Virus record (IMG/VR): IMGVR_UViG_3300031952_000027
Coordinates: 1 to 49,074 of that record
Length of the DNA: 49,074 nucleotides
From: a virus
Strand: one strand, 5' to 3'
Numbering within the stretch: position 1 is the stretch's first letter; every line of letters begins with the position of its first letter. The translations under genes were made by a program, and so were the position numbers. Below the pieces are notes generated by a model. It was not told where the DNA came from. It saw only the letters and a program-made list of their open reading frames with translations, and searched no databases. Shown one piece after another: positions 1 through 8,202 of the stretch.

Positions 1-254
1 TAATACCATATCCTGCGCGGACACGATACTCCCAGTCGTCTGTCTGTACGTCTTCTCCGTTAGAACCTGCAGTAGGTGCAATCATATGAGGTGCCTCCCA
101 AACTCCTAAGTAGAAATTTGAAAGTTGGCTCGATGCGATTCCCCAGTAATACCTCTTAGTGGTGTCTCTTACACCGGCAGCGGTAAAAGCGATTCTTGGA
201 AGAATAACGTGCTTATACGAACCCGAGTACGGATTAATAACGCCAGCGTGAGCA
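1..254. repeat. Terminal direct repeat, left copy (pairs with 48821-49074)
   Basis: The first 254 bases are repeated at the right end of the window, with one difference (G at 127, T at 48947). Joining the copies gives a circle of 48,820 bases and restores an open capsid gene across the join. The repeat could be a short physical terminal redundancy, or the overlap left when a circular or circularly permuted genome is assembled. The sequence alone cannot decide between these. Because the copies differ by one base, they are not a trivial copied end. Confidence 0.95.
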
Positions 255-961
255 GCATCTGGATCACCAGTTGATTTCAATAATTGTTTCGCCGTGTTGA
301 CCGTATTAGGATCAGCAGTGGTGAACAAAATATCAAATGGTGCAGTTACCTGTTCTCCCAGATGATTGTAGGTTTCTTCTGCGACTAATCTCTCCATTCC
401 TTCTAACGCGCCCTTGGATAACCTTGGGTTGTTAGCTAAACGGTTACGATAAGTTGTTGCGCCAGAAGCCAACGGATGATCTGTGTCAAATAACTGTTGA
501 GATGAAGACGCTCCCGTGACGAGACTAATTGTCCGTCCATCGATGTCTGTATAAGAAGTGGCTGTTCCGAAGCCGATTCTGTGTGAAAGATCCAAGTCCA
601 TTCTGTTCGGTCCTTTGCGACCACCATTCAATAATTTTGCAACTACTTCAGGGTATTTGTTCTGTGTCCTCATTTCGTATGTAATACCGACGTTTTCGGC
701 AACACGATATGAAGTCATAGTCTTTGAATAACCCTGTTGAATGGTTCCTCTTGATGCCTGGTCGCCTTCGCCTTTGTATGCCAAGTATTCGTTACTGTCA
801 ATTTCAGAGAACTCTCGGGTATTTCCCGTGTGTTCACTGATACTGACTTCCTTGACCATACCGGAATCTCTCATGTAATTTGGAACAGAGTTTGCGCCCT
901 TAAACCAAATTACGTCTGCAAGTTTGGTAAAATCTGACTGTGAAATTGTGTTTAATTCCAT
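1..961 (-). CDS. Major capsid protein, N-terminal 320 codons (runs across the circle junction)
   Basis: This is the main shell protein of the head. The ATG is at 961 and the frame stays open to the window edge. On the circle it continues from 48820 to a TAA at 48768-48770, giving 337 residues. I infer an HK97-type capsid fold from the length, from the position directly after scaffold and decoration genes, and from the N-terminal arm followed by mixed alpha/beta sequence rich in Gly, Thr and Asn; no single motif proves it. The start lies 4 bases after the stop of the preceding small gene, so the two are probably translated together. Base 127 gives Gln at codon 279 here and Lys in the right-hand copy. 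Confidence 0.85.
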   Translation of the reverse strand, partial: MELNTISQSDFTKLADVIWFKGANSVPNYMRDSGMVKEVSISEHTGNTREFSEIDSNEYLAYKGEGDQASRGTIQQGYSKTMTSYRVAENVGITYEMRTQNKYPEVVAKLLNGGRKGPNRMDLDLSHRIGFGTATSYTDIDGRTISLVTGASSSQQLFDTDHPLASGATTYRNRLANNPRLSKGALEGMERLVAEETYNHLGEQVTAPFDILFTTADPNTVNTAKQLLKSTGDPDAAHAGVINPYSGSYKHVILPRIAFTAAGVRDTTKRYYWGIASSQLSNFYLGVWEAPHMIAPTAGSNGEDVQTDDWEYRVRAGYGI

Positions 962-965
962 AGGT

Positions 966-1394
966 TTACAGTGAACCAGCTACGGCACCAGTCCCGATAT
1001 TAAGTTTACACCAACACTTTGTTGTTGATATGAACTTCGAAATCTGAACGATGTCGAGGGTTCCGGATGCTCTACTAATAGTGTTCTGATCAGTCAAATC
1101 ACAGTGTAATCCAAGGTCTGCAACAACTAAAGTTGCAGTCACTGCTGCTTCCCATTCAACATTTTTGTCCATTGGGACTCTTACCTTAAGATTCCCCTGG
1201 GTAGTGTAAATGTCGGTAGCGGAAGTAACTGCCGATACAGCTACGCCAATTGTTGCTCCAGATGTGGTTGAGGACGTGCAAGGTATACCATACCCAACAC
1301 TCCAGCAAACCAATCCGTCTTTAGATGTTGTCGTACCTGTTGTCCAAGGAACTTCTATGATCTTGGTCTTTCCTTTCTTAACTTTAAAACTCAT
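966..1394 (-). CDS. Probable head decoration or capsid-stabilising protein
   Basis: 142 residues if translation starts at the ATG at 1394. The longer frame to 1430 would need a TTG that lies inside a hairpin, so I prefer the ATG. After a lysine-rich N-terminus the protein is Thr/Ser/Val/Ala-rich and looks like a small all-beta domain. Its place between the head genes and the capsid gene is typical of decoration proteins, though I recognise no family motif. The leader contains GCTCTTTAAA just before the start, the same word found before two plus-strand genes at about 8010 and 8262. Confidence 0.6.
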   Translation of the reverse strand: MSFKVKKGKTKIIEVPWTTGTTTSKDGLVCWSVGYGIPCTSSTTSGATIGVAVSAVTSATDIYTTQGNLKVRVPMDKNVEWEAAVTATLVVADLGLHCDLTDQNTISRASGTLDIVQISKFISTTKCWCKLNIGTGAVAGSL

Positions 1395-1420
1395 TTTAAA
1401 GAGCTTACTGATTAAGACTT

Positions 1421-1566
1421 GATTATTCAAATCACTCGACTACTGTTATTGAATAATCGCTGTCCTTCAGTCGTGGGTTACGTCTTCTCTGACGATTGAC
1501 TGGTTTGCCTTTTACGAAGGCTAACGAATGGAGGTGGGGGAGTTGAACCCCCTACTCCGTCCCTCC
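1421..1566 (-). promoter_or_regulatory. Multi-hairpin RNA leader upstream of the capsid genes
   Basis: Four consecutive stem-loops fill the gap before the decoration and capsid genes. In transcript order they are 1566-1530 (tRNA T-arm-like), 1521-1507 (GCCTT/AAGGC), 1502-1468 (CAGTC/GACTG with an inner CGTC/GACG), and 1458-1421 (a perfect 10-bp stem of GATTATTCAA with TTGAATAATC). None is followed by a clear U-run, so simple termination is unlikely. Possible roles are mRNA processing or stabilisation to boost capsid yield, or a packaging-related structure. Confidence 0.6.
1530..1566 (-). other. tRNA/tmRNA 3'-end-like hairpin
   Basis: On the minus strand the segment reads as a five-pair GGGGG/CCCCC stem closing a 7-base loop TTCAACT, flanked by GGAGG and CCTCC which pair with each other, followed by A. 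This is the arrangement of a T-arm stacked on an acceptor stem, and it resembles the 3' end of tmRNA genes. There is no room for D and anticodon arms, so it is not a functional tRNA gene. It could be an acceptor-like minihelix, or an att-like relic of a tRNA/ssrA site, although no integrase is visible. Confidence 0.45.
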
Positions 1567-1913
1567 TAAATCTTGATTTCTAACTTGTCTGTTAATTCAA
1601 CAAGGAATGAATCTGCTAATGTAAACTCCTTTGAATCGTTTCTCCTTTTTATGATTTCGGTTATCAGTTTTATCGCATCATCTGAAAATTCTATATTCTT
1701 CCCCTTGTCCTTTCTTGTGTCCCAGTTAATATTTCCATCTGGTGTTCTTGTCCACTTCACGTCCTTCTGTTCTTTTTCATCTATCATTAATAATCCAAGT
1801 ATCTTTTGGGCGATTACCAGATTACGCAGGTCAAGTCCACCCTTTTGGTATGTTTTATCAAGAAGAGTTGCGATTCCAAGTCGTTCTCTAATGTTTATGT
1901 TCAGTGTTTTCAT
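1566..1913 (-). CDS. Head-module protein of unknown function
   Basis: 115 residues, charged, mostly helical by composition, with a central WTRTPDG segment. It starts inside the 3' end of the preceding gene (26-base overlap), so translation is probably coupled. Its position between scaffold and decoration suggests a head-assembly or structural accessory role. I recognise no family. Confidence 0.6.
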   Translation of the reverse strand: MKTLNINIRERLGIATLLDKTYQKGGLDLRNLVIAQKILGLLMIDEKEQKDVKWTRTPDGNINWDTRKDKGKNIEFSDDAIKLITEIIKRRNDSKEFTLADSFLVELTDKLEIKI

Positions 1914-2301
1914 ATTTTTCTGGTAGTAATATCTTGTCTACGTCTAATAAATTTTTATCTCCTTTATCCTTACCCCATAATTTCTTATTGGCCTTATCGA
2001 TGTTTACGTTAACCGATTCTGTTACGTCGGGCATGAGATAATTTATTTCATCTATGGTCAATTCCGCTTCGGTGATAATGGCAAGTATTCTGGCGATAAC
2101 CGGTCTAATTCTGGTATTGACCAAAGTTGTCAGATCTGTGGGTTTTTCCGATATAACCATATTGGCCACTTCCAGAGGTAATTCTATATTTTGTTCTTTA
2201 TCCTTAAACTCAAGTCTGATCCTTTCCTTTCCGAAATATGTTTTATCCTTAAGTTTAACAACTTTTTCAATTTTGTTTTCTCCGTAATATTCTCCTTTCA
2301 T
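1888..2301 (-). CDS. Head-module protein of unknown function
   Basis: 137 residues, Lys/Glu/Asp-rich, with a hydrophobic helical centre (about residues 55-90). It overlaps the next gene at its 3' end. In many phages small genes between scaffold and capsid encode assembly factors, but nothing in this sequence identifies the role. Confidence 0.6.
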   Translation of the reverse strand: MKGEYYGENKIEKVVKLKDKTYFGKERIRLEFKDKEQNIELPLEVANMVISEKPTDLTTLVNTRIRPVIARILAIITEAELTIDEINYLMPDVTESVNVNIDKANKKLWGKDKGDKNLLDVDKILLPEKYENTEHKH

Positions 2302-2306
2302 AAATT

Positions 2307-2471
2307 TTAACCAGCAGCCATTGTCGGCTCCTGTTTGGTTTTAATTTCACCCCAAACAGCCTTTTCGCTGCCTTTTCTTTTACACCCGTGGACATATTTG
2401 CCTCCGGGTAATTTTTTAGTGAATTTTTTACTTCCTGGTGCATCTACGCACCTTTCAAAATTAATTGGCAT
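2307..2471 (-). CDS. Small basic protein, unknown
   Basis: 54 residues from the ATG at 2471. The alternative ATG at 2504 would read through a GC-rich hairpin, so the internal start is preferred. The protein has two cysteines (about residues 8 and 30), many Lys and Gly, and a conserved-looking C-VDAPGSKKF stretch. It could bind one metal ion or form a disulfide, but there are too few Cys/His for a classic zinc finger. The flanking genes encode head proteins. Confidence 0.55.
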   Translation of the reverse strand: MPINFERCVDAPGSKKFTKKLPGGKYVHGCKRKGSEKAVWGEIKTKQEPTMAAG

Positions 2472-2492
2472 AAACTTCTTTTCTTGGTGGTA

Positions 2493-2516
2493 GGGCGGCG
2501 TCACAAGTCACCGCCC
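2493..2516 (-). other. GC-rich intercistronic hairpin
   Basis: GGGCGG at 2493-2498 pairs with CCGCCC at 2511-2516 around a 12-base loop. It lies between the stop at 2523 and the ATG at 2471 and lacks a following U-run. It is probably an mRNA stability or processing element. Confidence 0.5.
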
Positions 2517-2522
2517 ATACCG

Positions 2523-2990
2523 TTAATTAACAAATTGAACACCGACTGTGTACTCCTTTCCGTTATCTTTTCTTCTTAGTTTAAGGGTTAAATTCCCCTT
2601 TTCGTCTGTTTCTGTGCCTATCTGTTCACAGTCTACGTGTCCATAGTCGCGATTCCAGGTAACCAAAGGCATTTCTATCTTTTTTCCGTTTTCCAGAATA
2701 ATCTCTATATCCTGTTTTTCTATTAATCTATTGGTTCCCGGGTCTATGTGCGCGCCCTCATCCCTTACGGTTCTCCAGAATAGAATCACCTGTTCGTCTC
2801 CCGTATCATCTGTCCACGTTCTAAGTTTCACGTAAACCGGAAGTTTTTCTTTGTGACGAGCGTAATACTGACCTCGCAACTTTCTGTCGGTCATTGACTC
2901 CAGTGCTTTTCCGTGTTCTTCAAGCGCTTCTACCTTTTTGACTAAATTCTCAAGAAATTCCTTTGTTACCTCTACTGTTTTTTCTGTCAT
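2523..2990 (-). CDS. Head-module protein with N-terminal coiled coil
   Basis: 155 residues. The first 40 form a probable coiled coil; the rest is strand-rich with repeated basic/acidic alternation, ending in a Tyr-Thr-Val-Gly-Val-Gln-Phe strand. The ATG overlaps the stop of the scaffold-like gene (ATGA at 2990-2987), indicating translational coupling. It may be a structural accessory of the prohead. I recognise no family. Confidence 0.6.
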   Translation of the reverse strand: MTEKTVEVTKEFLENLVKKVEALEEHGKALESMTDRKLRGQYYARHKEKLPVYVKLRTWTDDTGDEQVILFWRTVRDEGAHIDPGTNRLIEKQDIEIILENGKKIEMPLVTWNRDYGHVDCEQIGTETDEKGNLTLKLRRKDNGKEYTVGVQFVN

Positions 2991-3676
2991 AATATGCCTT
3001 TTTTATGATCCCTGAAATCTTTATCTGACAATCCCATTTTCTTTATTCCCATATCTTTCACTTCACCTTCGGGCGTTGTCTGTGTGGCCTCTCCCGGTGG
3101 CGCTGGAACATATCCTCCTGTTGTAGCGGCCGTATTGCCGAGAATATTTCCCTTTACTCCTCCGGCAAGAATGTGTGCGCTTTTAATCCGTTCTTTGAAG
3201 TTCTCCTCTCGCTTGACTGGATCGGTTTCTGTGTCTGGTTTGAAGTTGTTAAAGTGGAATTTGACTTTTTTCTGCACTTCCGGATCATTTCCTGCGACTT
3301 CCTTAATTGCATCATCTAATTGTTTTCCGGTAAATGTTTGTTTGATACTTTCAATCTCCTTTGTAGTAGTATCTTTATAAGTCGCTAACTCAGTTTTTGT
3401 ATCTCCAAGTTCCTTCTGAAGTTCATCCCGAGATTTTCTCAGTTCCTTAAAGTTTTTTGTCTTATCGTCCTCTCCTTTCATTTCTTCGGTCTTGGCATTA
3501 ACCTTGACTGTCAATTCAGCAATTTTATCGGTTAAATCAGCGGCTTTCTCTTTGGCTTCCAGTTTTGCTTCCTCGATTTTCTCTTCTGCCTCGCTTTTAG
3601 GAAGAACTTCTATCGGATTTCCGTCTTCGTCAAAAGTTTCAATGGGATCTCCTGCTTCATTAAAGACTCCTGTCAT
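2987..3676 (-). CDS. Probable scaffolding protein
   Basis: 229 residues. The N-terminal region is acidic and contains repeated short phrases (EAGDPIE, EDGNPIE), followed by a long Lys/Glu-rich coiled coil (about 28-115) and a Gly/Pro/Thr-rich flexible stretch, then a basic C-terminus with IKKMGLSDKDFR-type residues. Coiled coil plus basic C-terminal hook, upstream of the capsid gene, is the usual pattern of phage scaffolds that bind the capsid protein inside the prohead. No protease domain is visible, so processing may not occur. Confidence 0.75.
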   Translation of the reverse strand: MTGVFNEAGDPIETFDEDGNPIEVLPKSEAEEKIEEAKLEAKEKAADLTDKIAELTVKVNAKTEEMKGEDDKTKNFKELRKSRDELQKELGDTKTELATYKDTTTKEIESIKQTFTGKQLDDAIKEVAGNDPEVQKKVKFHFNNFKPDTETDPVKREENFKERIKSAHILAGGVKGNILGNTAATTGGYVPAPPGEATQTTPEGEVKDMGIKKMGLSDKDFRDHKKGIL

Positions 3677-3749
3677 AAAATTTTTTAATTAATGTTTAGC
3701 CTAACAACCAATTTGTTAACTAGGGCTGGCGTACCCCGTGCGGCGACCT

Positions 3750-4073
3750 TTACTCAATTTCACCCAAGACAGTTTCCTCTTCGGGTTTATCGTGCCTTGA
3801 GAGTGATTGACGTGATTTGTCTTTAAACCATTCCTGAACTATTTTCAGTCCGTTTATAGTCCCTCGTACAAACCATAAATCCTCTAAACTTTGGGATTTG
3901 GTTCCCAGTTCCTGCAATTGTTTAAATATTAAAAGTTTTAAAATCTTCTCTCCCCATTTTTTATAGAAAAGTTCCACATCTCCAATCATATCAGCCAATT
4001 CCTCGTCTGTGTACTCTTTTTCTTCAATTTCCTCTATTTCTTTACAATTTAAGTCTTCTATTGGATTGCTCAT
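3750..4073 (-). CDS. Small acidic protein after the portal
   Basis: 107 residues, very acidic N-terminus (residues 1-35, mostly Glu/Asp), then amphipathic helices. It overlaps the portal stop by ATGA (4073-4070). Its place between portal and scaffold suggests a head-assembly cofactor; function unknown. The following 76 bases before the next ATG are GC-richer but show no convincing structure. Confidence 0.6.
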   Translation of the reverse strand: MSNPIEDLNCKEIEEIEEKEYTDEELADMIGDVELFYKKWGEKILKLLIFKQLQELGTKSQSLEDLWFVRGTINGLKIVQEWFKDKSRQSLSRHDKPEEETVLGEIE

Positions 4074-6058
4074 AAAATGCCCTTAGGAGACACCGTCTCT
4101 GGTTTTGGCATCAATCCTTGCTTAACGCCCTTCTGACCTTGTCCAGCCCCTTGCATGCCCTGTGAGCGCGTTCCTGCGAGTTCTTGCGGTGCCATTGGCG
4201 CTTCACCCCTCAAAAACATCTTTCCGGGATCTTCTTCCCAGATTTGAGCGTAACGTTCCATTCCCCAGTCTGGGTTCAATGGAAATCCAAGGCCAATTGC
4301 CCCCATAACCATCTCTTGGAACATAATTTTATTAAACTCCGAGGTTTTCTTTTCCTTCGGATTGATATTTATAACCCACAATAACTTAGCTTTCTTGATT
4401 TCCTTGGGATTCAACATAATCATTTTGATCGGAATGCCCATTTTCTTAGTTGCCTGTTCTTCCAGAGACCGTATTTCCTCTGGTTTGGGTATCTTTTCCG
4501 TGGGTATGACCATACGCACCCCTTGACCCTTCTTGCTGACAGTTCTTTCGGTGGCAACTGTCCGGTAACGGTTCTTCAATGCTCCACGCGCCTCATCAAC
4601 TGTCTGATCAGTGGGTTCAAACCAGTATTTCAAAATCAACGCCAAACGTTTGTAGGCAAGTTTCTTTTCTAAAAGTGCGGCAGACAATGTAACCAGTCCC
4701 ATCATAATTTTCGCCTGACGCTGAAGTTGCATAATCTGGGTTGCGGTAACGCGTTCCCCTCCTTCTTTGGCGCCCGTAGTGGTCTGTGATACCGTGTTGC
4801 GGTCAATCATCGTGATCATTTCCTGAATCATACTAAATTCCCCCTGAGTAACGCCCTTGGTTTCCTGCTCACTTACAGGTTGAAGCTGTCCAGGAAGGAT
4901 TCCGCGTGTTATCTTGCCTGCGGAAAGCACGTCTCTTGAGAGCACCCTGTCCGAAGTATTCAAATATGGCGGCATATAAGACTTATAGGTCTTAAGGACT
5001 CCAAGTTGCATCATTTTGTCTAAAACCGCGACAATGTTCTTATTTTTAAATATAAAGGACTTTCCGATTGCGAAAGTATCCCTGATCGGTTCAAGGTTCT
5101 GTTGGACTATGGTGTACTCCCCGTCCGGTGAGACCTCAGTCAACGGGTAGCCTAACGGTAGCATCGGCACTCCATTCAGTATGATCTGGAATTCGTTATT
5201 AATCTTGTCCTGATACTTGATTACTTCCACTTTTTCGGTGTCCGTATCAATCAATCTCCAACAATTATAAACCATCTCATCTCCAGCGTTCCCCGAGAAA
5301 GAACTCTTTGTCTTGGAAACGTGTTTCCACATCTCCCAATCCCCATAAAGTTGTTTCGCTTCGTCATAACGAATCACCTGAAGCGTAAAAATAAACGGTT
5401 GGTCTTCGATAAAGTACTTACTCATGTCTCCCAGATAGACCGCGGTGCCAGGAATAATGCTTCTAATTGGACGCGAGTCGCTTTTTTTGCGGGACGTAGT
5501 CCATTTTGCGTCACTGCCTTCAAAAACTTTGGAAACATTCTTTTCCGTAAGATATTTCTCGTTCCAGATGTCCTCAACGTAAACCGTTCCCTGCTTCATC
5601 AGTTCATACTGCCTCAACATTCTTTTTTCTTCATCGTTCTCCATCTCGCCCACCTTATCCATAACGTCCTCTATCCCTTCCCCCAACGCCCCTATGGGAA
5701 AGTTATTCGCGTCAAACGCCGTAATGTCCGGCGAAAGGTTCAAACCCTGAAATGTAGACAAAAAAGCCAGCATCTTTGTACGCAAAGTGCCGGACTGGAA
5801 CACGGTATCGTCTTTGTTTTTTTTGTACTGGATTACGGTGTTGGCCCCGCGCTCATTAGCCCACCAATAGTTCAAATAATCCAAATTGTCGAACTCCCCG
5901 TGAACTTGATCACGGTTAGTTTTGGCTGTTTCCAGCCGCTTTTGGAGGTTGCCGATATATGTTTGTTCTTCAGGCGTGTAATTTGACACCTGAATATCCA
6001 CGGGCTTATTCTCTTCCCCCAAAATACTTCCTTGTGAAATTAATGTTGCTTCTGCCAC
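4070..6058 (-). CDS. Portal protein
   Basis: 662 residues, in the size range of podovirus portals. It should form the dodecameric ring at the unique vertex through which DNA enters and leaves. Support comes from its position after the large terminase, the N-terminal helical wing (about residues 25-60), the alternating alpha/beta central part, the long C-terminal helices with a Gln/Arg-rich QIMQLQRQAKIMMG stretch (about 440-460), and a Gln/Gly-rich tail. The start is GTG at 6058, with GAGG about 16 bases upstream. Confidence 0.85.
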   Translation of the reverse strand: MAEATLISQGSILGEENKPVDIQVSNYTPEEQTYIGNLQKRLETAKTNRDQVHGEFDNLDYLNYWWANERGANTVIQYKKNKDDTVFQSGTLRTKMLAFLSTFQGLNLSPDITAFDANNFPIGALGEGIEDVMDKVGEMENDEEKRMLRQYELMKQGTVYVEDIWNEKYLTEKNVSKVFEGSDAKWTTSRKKSDSRPIRSIIPGTAVYLGDMSKYFIEDQPFIFTLQVIRYDEAKQLYGDWEMWKHVSKTKSSFSGNAGDEMVYNCWRLIDTDTEKVEVIKYQDKINNEFQIILNGVPMLPLGYPLTEVSPDGEYTIVQQNLEPIRDTFAIGKSFIFKNKNIVAVLDKMMQLGVLKTYKSYMPPYLNTSDRVLSRDVLSAGKITRGILPGQLQPVSEQETKGVTQGEFSMIQEMITMIDRNTVSQTTTGAKEGGERVTATQIMQLQRQAKIMMGLVTLSAALLEKKLAYKRLALILKYWFEPTDQTVDEARGALKNRYRTVATERTVSKKGQGVRMVIPTEKIPKPEEIRSLEEQATKKMGIPIKMIMLNPKEIKKAKLLWVININPKEKKTSEFNKIMFQEMVMGAIGLGFPLNPDWGMERYAQIWEEDPGKMFLRGEAPMAPQELAGTRSQGMQGAGQGQKGVKQGLMPKPETVSPKGIL

Positions 6059-6100
6059 GTTATTTGAGGTCCTCGTATTTTCCGAGTACCTTTAAGTTAC

Positions 6101-7441
6101 TTATTCAAAAATATCCAATACGTCCCCCTTCCCCTCTGCCTGTTTCCTTCTAATCTCCTCAAACTCCCTTATCTCGGGGTCTTCAACGTAATTACCTAAC
6201 TCTCCTTCTGTCCTTCCCAACGCCAGATACCTGAACGCATCAGCAGCATGCGAAGACCAGTCATGATACGGGTGCTCCTTAAACTGGCCCTGTTTATCAT
6301 CCCACTCCTTATGATAAGCCACCAAGGCGTCAATTCCCGAGGAACACTTCTTTTCGTCAAACCAACACTTATTGAACATCCTTCTGGCCGCGTCAATTCC
6401 TTCCTCTATCGGTAATTTAGGAACTATTTTAAAATTTATTCCCAATTTTTGGGCAACTTCCAAGCGGGTCTTTCCGCTTCCTACTTCTCGGTTTTGGAGG
6501 TCGTGAGGTCCGAAGTGGTCTGAGTAGATGTAGCCCTTATCATTAAGAATCTTCGCAAAATACGGAAACCCCTCCCCCGTCGTCTCGTAGTAATCTATTA
6601 GCCTTATCTCTGCTCCTACTCTCTGAAAGAACCATATAGCAGTAGCGTCGCCTATGCCTATGTCCCAAGCAGTAGACACTTTAAGGCCTGGCTCATACAA
6701 TACGCCCGATATGCGTCCTTCTTGTCTTGCGTCTCTGATCTGGGTTGAGTAGTAAGCGCCCTGTATAGCCGCTTCAAACGAGCAATACCACTCCTGATTA
6801 AACTCATCCGGAGTCATTACCTTCTCTGCGTCGTCTAACTCCTTTTGAGAGATCAGGCCAGAATCAGCTACCGATAAGAGCATGCCGAACCAATCAGGAT
6901 CTGTCTTTGATCTTAGATATAACCTGTAAAAATCATTCTTGCCTTTTGGGGTGCCTATCCATATAGCATATCCTTTGTGGTCCGCAAGCGAAGGCCTTAT
7001 GATTTCAGTAAAGATATTTGAAGGTTGTTGAGAATACTCATCAAACACTACGCCCCACAAACCCAAACCTCTTAAACTATCAGGATTATCAGCGCCATAA
7101 AGCGTTATCCTTGCGTTGTTATGAAAATCTACCCTTAACTCACTTTCATTAAACTTAACTCCGTCAAATTTCTCTGTATACTCTTTTAAAATATCCCAAG
7201 CTACATTTTTAGCTTGTTTGTATGTCGGAGCAATATAAGCGAAGCGTGCTTTCTCTGTTCTTGTAGCATCACGGACTAAATGATTTATTGAGGCCGTTGT
7301 TTTACCGGATCTTCTATGAGCTACAATTACGCGCCATCTTTTAGTTGTCTCGTGTAGCGCTTGGGTCCACGCTCTCGGGCTGTAAACTATCACTCTCTCC
7401 TTTTTTATCTCCTTTGTCGTCATCATATTTTCCCCATTCAT
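6101..7441 (-). CDS. Terminase large subunit (ATPase and nuclease)
   Basis: Packaging motor. 446 residues. The Walker A-like AHRRSGKT lies at 41-48, the Walker B VVFDEYSQ at about 131-138, and a nuclease domain follows with an AWDIGIGDATA acidic motif (about 255-265) and a C-terminal HDWSSHAADAFRY stretch (about 395-410) typical of TerL RNase H-like nucleases. It overlaps the small subunit gene by 101 bases. ATGs at 7426 and 7423 are also possible starts; they follow GGGGAAAATATG and may be better placed. Confidence 0.93.
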   Translation of the reverse strand: MNGENMMTTKEIKKERVIVYSPRAWTQALHETTKRWRVIVAHRRSGKTTASINHLVRDATRTEKARFAYIAPTYKQAKNVAWDILKEYTEKFDGVKFNESELRVDFHNNARITLYGADNPDSLRGLGLWGVVFDEYSQQPSNIFTEIIRPSLADHKGYAIWIGTPKGKNDFYRLYLRSKTDPDWFGMLLSVADSGLISQKELDDAEKVMTPDEFNQEWYCSFEAAIQGAYYSTQIRDARQEGRISGVLYEPGLKVSTAWDIGIGDATAIWFFQRVGAEIRLIDYYETTGEGFPYFAKILNDKGYIYSDHFGPHDLQNREVGSGKTRLEVAQKLGINFKIVPKLPIEEGIDAARRMFNKCWFDEKKCSSGIDALVAYHKEWDDKQGQFKEHPYHDWSSHAADAFRYLALGRTEGELGNYVEDPEIREFEEIRRKQAEGKGDVLDIFE

Positions 7442-7808
7442 AAGATTTAAGTTCTATCTCTAATTTATTGGCTGTTCTCTGCTTTAATTGATTATACTCT
7501 TTAATTGCTGAAACCTTTGCTGATAAGTTGTCTTTTTGTTTAATTGTGAATGCTAATTCTTTGTCTACCACTATATCATTCAGCACAATATCCATTAACT
7601 CATTCACTCTGTCTAATATGTTAATGTTTGTTAATAATCCAGATGCTAATACCTTTGCCGAGTCATATTGCTTTCTTTTTAATCCATATGCTTTTAAATA
7701 ACTCTCTACTCCATTACCAAAAAACTCTCTATCTGTAGCATATAGCTGACAAAATAGTTCTTGCTGTAGGTTTAGCTTCCTTTTCTCTTTTTGTGCTTTT
7801 TTAGGCAT
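7341..7808 (-). CDS. Terminase small subunit
   Basis: 155 residues. The LNLQQELFCQLYATD stretch (about 13-27) and the later helix-turn-helix-like segment match the DNA-binding N-terminus of TerS proteins, which recognise the packaging site and activate the large subunit. Its 3' third overlaps the large subunit gene in another frame. It is the first gene of the virion operon, behind the promoter region at 7932-7959 and next to a tandem 10-base repeat that could be its binding site. Confidence 0.8.
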   Translation of the reverse strand: MPKKAQKEKRKLNLQQELFCQLYATDREFFGNGVESYLKAYGLKRKQYDSAKVLASGLLTNINILDRVNELMDIVLNDIVVDKELAFTIKQKDNLSAKVSAIKEYNQLKQRTANKLEIELKSYEWGKYDDDKGDKKGESDSLQPESVDPSATRDN

Positions 7809-7885
7809 TTTGTTTATTACCCTTTAAATTGTTAGTCATTATTTGCCTCTCTGTGCGCTTTTTATTTTCTTTTGGTGTTATTACT

Positions 7886-7905
7886 TGGCTCTAAATGGCT
7901 CTAAA
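7886..7905. repeat. Tandem 10-base direct repeat near the small terminase start
   Basis: TGGCTCTAAA occurs twice head to tail in the divergent intergenic region, 78 bases from the terminase start. Short direct repeats here may be an operator or a packaging-initiation (pac/cos) recognition site. The repeat itself is plain to see; its role is inferred. Confidence 0.5.
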
Positions 7906-7931
7906 TTATTTTGTTGATTTATCCGGCTTTG

Positions 7932-7959
7932 TGTATAAATAGCTGTTGCCTATTGACAA
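7932..7959 (-). promoter_or_regulatory. Putative promoter of the virion operon
   Basis: On the minus strand TTGTCA (7959-7954), a 16-base spacer and TATACA (7937-7932) form a fair sigma-70 promoter directed at the terminase genes. Its -35 overlaps that of the plus-strand promoter at 7953, so only one polymerase could occupy the site at a time. Confidence 0.45.
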
Positions 7960-7981
7960 GGGTATTTAATTTTGATAATCT
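7953..7981 (+). promoter_or_regulatory. Putative promoter of the plus-strand small-gene cluster
   Basis: A consensus TTGACA at 7953-7958 is followed after 17 bases by TAATCT, or after 15 bases by the better match GATAAT. Transcription would start about 40 bases before the first plus-strand gene at 8027. Confidence 0.5.
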
Positions 7982-8026
7982 TAAAGTAGGTTTAATTTAA
8001 GAGATTCGCCAGCTCTTTAAAAAAAT

Positions 8027-8191
8027 ATGAAATATATTGTAAGTTGGTCTGAAAATAGGTCAATTATTATTGAAGCAGACGATACAGAACAAGCAGAAGA
8101 AATTATTAAAACAGGAAATTTTGCCGAAGATGATGTTGAAAGCGATGGCGTTGATATGGCTACTATTGAAGCAGTTAAATTTGAAAAATAG
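8027..8191 (+). CDS. Small acidic protein, first gene of the plus-strand cluster
   Basis: 54 residues. It begins with a beta-strand-like MKYIVSWSENRSIII and continues with an acidic helix, a pattern seen in small phage-encoded modulators. The leader AGAG-loop-CTCT followed by TTTAAAAAAATATG is shared with the next gene. The TAG stop is followed by TTTTCTTTT and an 11-bp hairpin (8203-8213 with 8224-8234). Function unknown; the position behind an early-type promoter suggests an early host-directed role. Confidence 0.65.
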   Translation: MKYIVSWSENRSIIIEADDTEQAEEIIKTGNFAEDDVESDGVDMATIEAVKFEK

Positions 8192-8202
8192 TTTTCTTTT
8201 CT

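Noticed and set aside
1530-1566. A complete tRNA gene.
   Set aside because: Only a T-arm and an acceptor-like stem are present; there is no space for D and anticodon arms.
5321-5986. Long plus-strand open frame of 221 codons.
   Set aside because: It lies entirely opposite the portal gene, has no leader and reads as a complement of a conserved protein.
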